Part shown: in pieces, positions 58,751 through 64,000 of the stretch
Numbering within the stretch: the stretch's first letter is position 1
Layout: the number at the start of each line of letters is the position of its first letter
Assembly: GCF_035917995.1 (NCBI RefSeq)
Contig: NZ_CP109131.1
Location: forward strand, 7,192,001 to 7,256,000
DNA: 64,000 bases
Reading direction: 5' to 3'
Origin: Streptosporangium sp. NBC_01755
Lineage (GTDB): Bacteria; Actinomycetota; Actinomycetes; Streptosporangiales; Streptosporangiaceae
Notes under the pieces: model-generated
Database searches by the model: none
What the model saw: the letters and a program-made list of their open reading frames with translations, nothing else
Told to the model about the DNA's origin: nothing
Translations under genes and position numbers: made by a program

Positions 58751-58930
58751 CTAGGAGACTCGTCCACCTGGGTGGGCGGGCCCCGTCTCGGGCAACTTGA
58801 CCTCGGGCTGTCCGGCCTGTTTCTTCGCCTGTTTGGCGGAGCGTGTCGCTTTTATGGCAGCCTTCTTGCTCTTACCCGAGCTTTTCGCCGCCTTGTTCTT
58901 ACTGTCCTTGGTGTTCTTGGTGTCCGTCAT
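58751..58930 (-). CDS. small lysine-rich basic protein
   Basis: The 59-residue product starts MTDTKNTKDSKNKAAKSSGK then SKKAAIKATRSAKQAKKQAG and ends with VKLPETGPAHPGGRVS. About one third of the residues are Lys or Arg, with an Ala/Lys pattern like histone H1 or HU tails, so it may bind nucleic acid. ATG 58930 follows GAGGG at 5 nt. The family is not recognised. Confidence 0.55.
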   Translation of the reverse strand: MTDTKNTKDSKNKAAKSSGKSKKAAIKATRSAKQAKKQAGQPEVKLPETGPAHPGGRVS

Positions 58931-58975
58931 CGTTTCCCTCGTTGTGCTTGATGGACGACGCCCTTGATTAGGCAC

Positions 58976-59206
58976 TCAGGGGGGTTTAATACCCTTTACG
59001 AGCATCAACCATCCACAGTCTGTGTAGATGTGGACGCGTTGCGTGATCAATGGGTGGCGGCGCACGGCGCGGCGGGTCCAGCGGGCGCCGGTCGGCATCT
59101 CGAAGCCCCGCACGCCGGTCATCGAGGGCGGTTCCGGCTGCTGCGCCCCCTCGCTGCCCGCCGGAGCGATGGAGGCGAGCAGGCGCTGAGCCTCGTTCTC
59201 CGCCAT
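58976..59206 (-). CDS. hypothetical protein
   Basis: The roughly 76-residue product MAENEAQRLLASIAPAGSEG ... GVRGFEMPTGARWTRRAVRR ... VHIYTDCGWLMLVKGIKPP has no recognised domain. It precedes the basic protein on the same strand by 46 nt. The start is uncertain: ATG 59206 lacks a strong ribosome site, and the frame is open further up to 59482 without support. Confidence 0.4.
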   Translation of the reverse strand: MAENEAQRLLASIAPAGSEGAQQPEPPSMTGVRGFEMPTGARWTRRAVRRHPLITQRVHIYTDCGWLMLVKGIKPP

Positions 59207-59509
59207 GGGTGTCCGGCGGTCGGGATGCTCCCGCTCATGTGCGGTCCTCACCGTCGGGGGCGCCGCCCTCGAACCTTCTGGGCCGGGTGACGGGAGTGAC
59301 CCGGGGTGCGGGAATGTCGAGATCGCGGAGAAGGCTGGGAATCGCCCGACACTTGAGCCGCGGCCCTTCCGGCCCCGTGCGAGGGCATGATCGCGTGCTT
59401 GGATTGCGCTCACGAAAAGAAGAGGTAAATCGCAGCCCTCGGAACGGATAATGATCTTCACGATTGGGCAGAACGTCGGCACACGGCTTGCGTTCCGGGG
59501 AGGTGATGC

Positions 59510-59800
59510 ATGGCCTGGTCACAAGACGAGGAGCGCATGCTGCTGCAGATCGAGCGCCATCTCGTCGACGAGGATCCGCGGCTCGCAGCGCGGCTGGAGT
59601 CGTTCAACGAGCGTGTCCAGCGCAAGGAGGGTGGCGGTGGCCGCAAACGCGGCACCAAGAGGGAGCGGGGGCGTTCCTCCAGGCGCCTGCGACGTTCGAC
59701 GGTCATCATCATGTTCAGCTGGTTGCTGATCGCGACGCTGATCGCCACGCTCCTCATCTTGGTCCTGCGCCATGAGGCGGCCGCGGCGTTCCCGCTGTGA
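59510..59800 (+). CDS. DUF3040 membrane protein
   Basis: The 96-residue product reads MAWSQDEERMLLQIERHLVD then EDPRLAARLESFNERVQRKE, a basic linker, and a single hydrophobic helix (VIIMFSWLLIATLIATLLIL). The start xLSxxExxxLxxIExxLxxxDPxLA is the DUF3040 signature, typical of Actinobacteria. Only one membrane helix is clear, where two are common. Function unknown. Confidence 0.9.
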   Translation: MAWSQDEERMLLQIERHLVDEDPRLAARLESFNERVQRKEGGGGRKRGTKRERGRSSRRLRRSTVIIMFSWLLIATLIATLLILVLRHEAAAAFPL

Positions 59801-59981
59801 TCGTCACCGTCGTCACCGTCGCCACCGGCTGAGACGGCGACCGCCGCCGCCGTCTCAGCTGCCACCGCCGCCGTCTCCACTGCCGTCGGTGCGGCCGTCG
59901 AGGTGAAGGTGGGCATGGGCCGCAGGGTCGTGCGTTCATGGCCTGGGCAGGGTCATGCGCTCATGCCCCGAGCCGCGGAGG

Positions 59982-61613
59982 TCAGCCCAGGGCGCGCAGG
60001 AAGTCGGCGGCCACCGGGGCGGCGACCGCCCCGCCGCCCGAGCCCTCCTCGACGATCACTGCGAAGGCCAGGTCGCCGCGGAAGCCGATGAACCAGGCGT
60101 GGGTCTGCAGGTTGCCCTGTGCGCCGTACTCGGCGGTCCCCGTCTTGCCCCGGGTGCCCTGGGGCAGGCCCGCGTCCTTGGCGGTGCCCTTGGTGACCAC
60201 CGCGGACATCATCTTGTGCATGCCGGACATGACGGCCTCGGGGAGCGCCTGAGGCTCCGACTTCTGCTTGATCGAGGGGACCAGGGTCGGCGGGCGCCAG
60301 GTGCCGTCGGCCAGCGCGGCGGCGACCGAGGCCATCATCAGCGGGCTGGCGGTGATCCGGCCTTGGCCGAAGGACTCCGCGGCCAGTTCGGCGTCACTCT
60401 CGGCCCTGGGGAAGCTGCCCTTGGCAGCCGGGACACCGATGCTGAGCGGCTTGTTGAAGCCGAACAGCTCCGCGGTGCTCAGCAACTTGTCGGCGCCGAG
60501 CCGTTCCTTGGCCAGGGGCGCGAAGGTGGTGTTGCAGGAGTGGGCGAAGGAGTCGGACAGCGACACCGAACCGTAGGCGGCGTGGTCGGAGTTGCGGATC
60601 GGCAGGCCGCCGACCTTGACGTCCTTGGGGCAGGTGACCCGATCGCCCGGCCTCATCCCCTCGGCCAGCAGGCCCATGGCGGTGACCGCCTTGAAGGTCG
60701 AGCCGGGAGGGTAGTTGCCGTCCAGCGCCCGGTTGAAGCCGCCCTGGTTGTTCACCACCGAAAGGATCTCACCCGTCGAGGGCCTGACCGCGACCAGTGC
60801 GGTGGTCTTCTTCAGGTCGCGGACCGCCTCGACCGCGGCCCGCTGGACCCGCATGTCCAAGCTGGTCTCCAGGTTCTCGCCGGCCTCGCCCTCGACCTTG
60901 CCGAGCGTCTCGACGGTCTTCTTGTCCCCGCCGACGAGTTCGACCTCGGTGTCGGGGGTGCCGGCCAGGCGCTTCTGGAAGGTGCTCTGCAATCCGCTCG
61001 CGCCGACCGCGTCACCCACCTTGTAGGGGACCCCCAGTTTCGCGACGCTCTTCGCCGTGGCCTTCTCCAGGTAGCCGACGAGCTGCTGCACCGAGCCGCC
61101 CACGTCGGCGCCGTCGATGCGGGCGCCGTCGGCGGAGGTGATCGCGGCACGCTCCGGCCACTTCGTCCTCAGTGCGAAGGCGGTGGTCGCGGTCAGGTCG
61201 GGGTGGACGGCAGCGGGCGACCACCTGACCCGCCAGTGCCGGTCGACGACCGCGAGGTCGACGCTGCCGGAGTAATTCCACTCGCCGACGTCTTTCAGCC
61301 TCAGCGTCGCGGTGTAGGAGGCCTGGCCGGTGCCGTCCCCGGTCTCGCGTACCTCGTCGAGCCGTACGACGGTGTTCTCCACGGCCAGGGCCTTGCGCAT
61401 GTTGTCGTACACCGTGGCGAACGCCGGGTCCGGCGCTCCCAGCTCGGCGCGCATGCCCGCCAGGTCGCCGCTCTGCCAGGCGCTGACGAATCGCTGTGCG
61501 GTCTCCTGGGGCGTGCCCCTGGTGTGCAGGTACCACCAGGCGCCGCCGCCGGCGGCCCCCGCCACCAGCACGACGGCGGCCGATGTGATCGCGATCGTTC
61601 TGCCCCGTGCCAC
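59982..61613 (-). CDS. class B penicillin-binding transpeptidase with NTF2-like N-terminus
   Basis: The 543-residue product has a membrane anchor (TIAITSAAVVLVAGAAGGGA), an NTF2/MecA_N-like domain (TAQRFVSAWQSGDLAGMRAE) and a dimerisation domain. The catalytic motifs are YPPGSTFKAVTAMGLLAEGM (SxxK), SDSFAHSCNTTFAPLAKERL (SCN), and RGKTGTAEYGAQGNLQTHAW (KTG). It cross-links peptidoglycan outside the cell. MecA_N-type PBPs are often accessory and of lower beta-lactam affinity. ATG 61613 fits the start of the anchor. Confidence 0.93.
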   Translation of the reverse strand: MARGRTIAITSAAVVLVAGAAGGGAWWYLHTRGTPQETAQRFVSAWQSGDLAGMRAELGAPDPAFATVYDNMRKALAVENTVVRLDEVRETGDGTGQASYTATLRLKDVGEWNYSGSVDLAVVDRHWRVRWSPAAVHPDLTATTAFALRTKWPERAAITSADGARIDGADVGGSVQQLVGYLEKATAKSVAKLGVPYKVGDAVGASGLQSTFQKRLAGTPDTEVELVGGDKKTVETLGKVEGEAGENLETSLDMRVQRAAVEAVRDLKKTTALVAVRPSTGEILSVVNNQGGFNRALDGNYPPGSTFKAVTAMGLLAEGMRPGDRVTCPKDVKVGGLPIRNSDHAAYGSVSLSDSFAHSCNTTFAPLAKERLGADKLLSTAELFGFNKPLSIGVPAAKGSFPRAESDAELAAESFGQGRITASPLMMASVAAALADGTWRPPTLVPSIKQKSEPQALPEAVMSGMHKMMSAVVTKGTAKDAGLPQGTRGKTGTAEYGAQGNLQTHAWFIGFRGDLAFAVIVEEGSGGGAVAAPVAADFLRALG

Positions 61614-61685
61614 GTGATCCCCCCAGCTCTCGGTGCCACAGGGCCGCAGCCTAGCGTGACCTGCGCGAGATATCCCGATAAATGA

Positions 61686-62336
61686 TCATTTGCCCTGTGT
61701 GCGGCTTGGCGCGTAGCTCGTCACGTAGTCCTGCCCGGACAGCTCCCGGATCGCGGCCATGATCTCGTCGGTCACACTACGTCGGTCGCGCGCGCTCGTC
61801 TCGGAGCCGGTGAAGGTCATCGGCTTGCCGATGCGGACGTTCACCCGGCCCAGTCTGGGCCTCGCGGCGCCGATCGGCAGCACCTTGTCGGTGCCCGCCA
61901 TCGCCACCGGGACCACCGGCGCACCGGTGGCCAGGGCCAGCCAGGCGACGCCGACCTTGCCCCGGTAGAGGCGGCCGTCGGGAGAGCGGGTGCCCTCGGG
62001 GTAGATGCCGAACAGCTCGCCGTTTCCGAGCACCTTCGCCGCCGCGTCGAGCATGTCCTGGGCCGAGGTGGGGCTCTGCCGGTCGATGCTGATCTGGCCG
62101 GTGGTGCGCATCCACATCGCGGTGACGGGGTTGCCGGTGAAGTACTCGGCCTTGGCGACGAAGCGCACCTGACGCTTGAGCACCAGCGGCAGGAAGGTCG
62201 AGTCGAGGATCGACAGATGGTTGGAGGCCATGATGGCCGGACCCGTGACGGGAACGTGCTCGTGCCCGGTGACCGTGGTCGGCCAGAGCAGATGCAGGAG
62301 CGGAGCGCTGACGGTCTTGGTCAGGCGATAGAGCAC
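61686..62336 (-). CDS. 1-acyl-sn-glycerol-3-phosphate acyltransferase (PlsC family)
   Basis: The 216-residue product has ASNHLSILDSTFLPLVLKRQ (NHxxxxD), FVAKAEYFTGNPVTAMWMRT, GELFGIYPEGTRSPDGRLYR (EGTRS) and VPVAMAGTDKVLPIGAARPR. It esterifies the second hydroxyl of lysophosphatidate at the membrane. GTG 62336 follows GAGGAGAGTCC. Transcription could pass through, or be stopped by, the structured element 170–320 nt upstream. Confidence 0.92.
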   Translation of the reverse strand: MLYRLTKTVSAPLLHLLWPTTVTGHEHVPVTGPAIMASNHLSILDSTFLPLVLKRQVRFVAKAEYFTGNPVTAMWMRTTGQISIDRQSPTSAQDMLDAAAKVLGNGELFGIYPEGTRSPDGRLYRGKVGVAWLALATGAPVVPVAMAGTDKVLPIGAARPRLGRVNVRIGKPMTFTGSETSARDRRSVTDEIMAAIRELSGQDYVTSYAPSRTQGK

Positions 62337-62494
62337 GGACTCTCCTCATGAGACGGGTTCACCACACTAGGTGGTGGCCCGACAGCCGACGGTTGTACGC
62401 ACCCGCACAAGCGGAGTTCCCGGGTTTGTAGCCCTCCTCCAACAGCGTGGCTCTTTTCCGGGGCGAGCCCGACGAAATCCTCCGGCCGGGGCCG

Positions 62495-62538
62495 ACGAAA
62501 AAGAAGCGTCCCGCGAGCCTGGGGGGCTCGCGGGACGC
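62495..62538 (-). terminator. strong intrinsic terminator
   Basis: GCGTCCCGCGAGCC and GGCTCGCGGGACGC form a perfect 14-bp stem with a five-base loop (62506–62538). On the minus strand it is followed by TTCTTTTTCG, a T-rich tract, which gives the direction. Confidence 0.85.
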
Positions 62539-62658
62539 GGTGTTTTGGTGCCGATGTGGCGGTCGCCTCCTCGGCGAGAGGCACAACACGGCTCCAGCCG
62601 AACGGTATTCCGTGAAGGCGGTAATTTGCGGCCCGGGGGACACAAACCACATCGGCAC
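62506..62658 (-). ncRNA. candidate structured small RNA or leader upstream of plsC
   Basis: On the minus strand, GTGCCGATGTGG (62658–62647) pairs perfectly with CCACATCGGCAC (62559–62548), closing an element of 111 nt. Inside, small hairpins such as ACGG-AAUA-CCGU and GCCUC...GAGGC can form. Nine bases later a perfect 14-bp terminator stem follows. A SigR-like promoter lies just upstream. No frame with a start and ribosome site fits between promoter and terminator. I do not recognise an Rfam family. Confidence 0.6.
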
Positions 62659-62667
62659 GATCACTCT

Positions 62668-62693
62668 AACCGACGTCCGTCATTGGTTATTCC
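62668..62693 (-). promoter_or_regulatory. SigR-like ECF promoter
   Basis: GGAAT at 62693–62689 and GTT at 62670–62668 on the minus strand are exactly 18 bases apart. This matches the GGAAT-N18-GTT consensus of the oxidative-stress sigma factor SigR. The predicted start would fall at about 62660, at the first base of the closing stem of the structured element. Confidence 0.5.
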
Positions 62694-62699
62694 GCTTCG

Positions 62700-62970
62700 G
62701 GGTCACCGGCGTGTCCCCTGTGGCTGCGCGACCCAGGAGAACCGCAGGTCACGGCCTTCCGGAAGTGTCTCGGTGAACTGCCAAGGGATTGCCCCCGGTG
62801 GGCGTGGATCACGATCGAGGGGCCAGGGGCAGAGATCCCGCGCGAGCGGGCCACAGAGGAGAGCGTCATGTCAGCGGCGACAGGGAGGGGCTCGTGATCG
62901 GCGGGAAAGAGGGCATGCGACCGGTGGGGGAGCGAGCATGAGCGCCGTGAGAACCACGGCGTCGTGGGCC
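62700..62970. other. intergenic region
   Basis: About 270 bases between the SigR-like promoter and the stop of the next minus-strand gene. Frames here are open but lack codon bias or start signals. Nothing else was recognised. Confidence 0.4.
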
Positions 62971-63444
62971 TCAGCCGGGAACGCTCAGGGACGGCACCGC
63001 TCGGGGGAGCGGCTCCGCCGCCGTGGCCGGTCCGACGAGGACGGCCGAGGAGGGGGTGCGTTCGCGCACGTCCTCGCTGCGGATCGCCATCACGGCGGGT
63101 GGGCTGCCCAGGTCGCCGTACCTGGCGGCGACGGCAGCGGTGATCGCCCGGCACGCGTCGGCGACCGTCTCCCTTGAGGAGCCCGGCGGATGACCGGCCG
63201 ACAGATGGCCCAGCAGCGCCGCGAACCGCAGCTCCTCGGCCGCCGCGCGGGCGATCCCGTCGTCGGAGGGCGGCAGAGGGCGGTCCAGCCAGAACACCCC
63301 GCCACGCAGGAACCCGGGATATGTCACCTCGTCCCGCTGGAGCGTGCGCACCGAATCAACCAGCAACCGCCCGAACTCCGTCAGGTCGGTATCCGGTGGC
63401 AGGTCGGTCGTGACCAGCAGCGAAACCCTCAGCGCGTTGACCAT
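62971..63444 (-). CDS. hypothetical protein
   Basis: The 157-residue product reads MVNALRVSLLVTTDLPPDTD, then LTEFGRLLVDSVRTLQRDEV, FLRGGVFWLDRPLPPSDDGI and a helical Ala-rich part (ADACRAITAAVAARYGDLGS). Its codon use is normal for the genome and GGAGG precedes ATG 63444 by about 10 nt. No signal peptide and no family recognised. Confidence 0.55.
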   Translation of the reverse strand: MVNALRVSLLVTTDLPPDTDLTEFGRLLVDSVRTLQRDEVTYPGFLRGGVFWLDRPLPPSDDGIARAAAEELRFAALLGHLSAGHPPGSSRETVADACRAITAAVAARYGDLGSPPAVMAIRSEDVRERTPSSAVLVGPATAAEPLPRAVPSLSVPG

Positions 63445-63588
63445 GAGCGGTTCTCCCTCCTTGAGGTGGCTCATAGTAGGGGGCGCCACCGACAGTTACG
63501 GTGTGGCTGGTGAATCGTGGCGAGATCGGGCTTCGATCAGGGGGCCGCCGGTATCGATCTCGGACGGTGGCCGGTTCCGCGCCGGCGG

Positions 63589-64000
63589 TCAGAGCGGTCT
63601 GGGGGCGGGCAGGGTGATCCTGTCGACGGCCTCGCGGCGGCGTCGTTCGGGGCGGCGGTCGTAGCGGGCCGTGGTCGCGGGGGAGGAGTGGCCGACGAGG
63701 GCCTGCGCGGTGGCCAGGTCCACCCCGGCGTCGAGCAGCTCGCCGATGAAGGTGCGCCTGAAGTCGTGCGGGGTGCGTGCCCCGGCCCCGGCCTCGGCCA
63801 GGCGTCTGGCCAGGATGTCGGCGACGGCCTGGCCCGTCATGGGCGCGGGCCCGCCGTCCCTGGTCCGCAGTCGGCCGAGCTTGCTGATGGGGCAGAACAG
63901 GGCACCTGCGGGGCGGCCCCGTACGGCCAGCCAGCGCTCCATTCTGGCCATGGCCGCGGTGGTGAGGTAGACCATCCGCTCCTTGTCGCGCTTGCCGCGC
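63589..64000 (-). CDS. tyrosine recombinase/integrase, 5' end cut by window edge
   Basis: The visible 137 residues are the catalytic C-terminal part of a phage-type integrase: RTPHDFRRTFIGELLDAGVD (HxxR), LATAQALVGHSSPATTARYD (GH...Tyr nucleophile), with KRDKERMVYLTTAAMARMER near the cut end. The frame is open to base 64000, so the first catalytic Arg and DNA-binding domain lie outside. It suggests an integrated element or a XerC-like enzyme to the right. No attachment repeat or tRNA was seen beside its stop. Confidence 0.85.
   Translation of the reverse strand, partial: RGKRDKERMVYLTTAAMARMERWLAVRGRPAGALFCPISKLGRLRTRDGGPAPMTGQAVADILARRLAEAGAGARTPHDFRRTFIGELLDAGVDLATAQALVGHSSPATTARYDRRPERRRREAVDRITLPAPRPL

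Noticed and set aside
62359..62664. 101-codon minus-strand frame across the structured RNA
   Set aside because: It runs through the perfect terminator hairpin and shows no codon bias or domain.

Overview
This is a high-GC actinomycete chromosome segment. The gene order garA–ftsR–bifunctional nuclease–merR–gcvP, the menaquinone genes, the GTG starts, the DUF3040 and DUF5999 proteins, the LAL regulator and the dense third-position GC all point to Actinobacteria. The style of the accessory genes suggests Streptosporangiales; that last step is inference. No rRNA, tRNA or CRISPR array was recognised.

Layout. 0–2.2 kb: an IS1182-type transposase running off the left edge, inserted against a ThiS/MoaD-like gene and a broken downstream frame. 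2.2–6 kb: flavohemoglobin, an HSL-type esterase, an internally deleted acyl-CoA dehydrogenase pseudogene and a methyltransferase. 6–15 kb: a conserved core with a CDP-alcohol phosphatidyltransferase, a nucleotidyltransferase/phosphomannomutase-like fusion, garA, ftsR, a bifunctional nuclease, a second MerR, a tandem glycine riboswitch and gcvP. 15–20 kb: small housekeeping and hypothetical genes, then a siderophore relic (truncated DHB-dehydrogenase-like SDR, two iron boxes, orphan MbtH). 20–26 kb: sigma-70 factor and the menE / menB-menD genes; the isochorismate synthase of the same pathway lies at 46.8–48 kb. 26.8–33.3 kb: a tight chaperone operon dnaK-grpE-cbpA-like-cbpM-like-clpB with overlapping starts and stops. 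33.5–40.5 kb: an accessory block with a LAL regulator, a stand-alone LanC-like cyclase carrying a CCG motif, a beta-propeller glycosidase-like protein, a sulfotransferase and a glycoside hydrolase remnant. 40.6–48 kb: YigZ, a complete IS1634-type element, DedA, Nudix, a remnant of an XRE regulator, GNAT, isochorismate synthase. 48–54.8 kb: a secreted SGNH hydrolase, an ABC transporter plus two-component system, an esterase and a WYL regulator. 55–64 kb: a rearrangement scar where two truncated genes meet, tricorn protease, small proteins, a penicillin-binding protein, PlsC, a candidate structured RNA, and a tyrosine recombinase running off the right edge.

Pathways visible: glycine cleavage under riboswitch control; menaquinone synthesis from chorismate (isochorismate synthase, MenD, MenE, MenB); a protein-disaggregation machine (DnaK/GrpE/J-protein/ClpB); and an envelope-stress type ABC/two-component module. 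The least explained items are the candidate small RNA at about 62.5–62.7 kb, which sits behind a SigR-like promoter, has a 12-bp end-to-end stem and ends in a perfect terminator, and the LanC(CCG)–glycosidase–sulfotransferase block at 36–40 kb.
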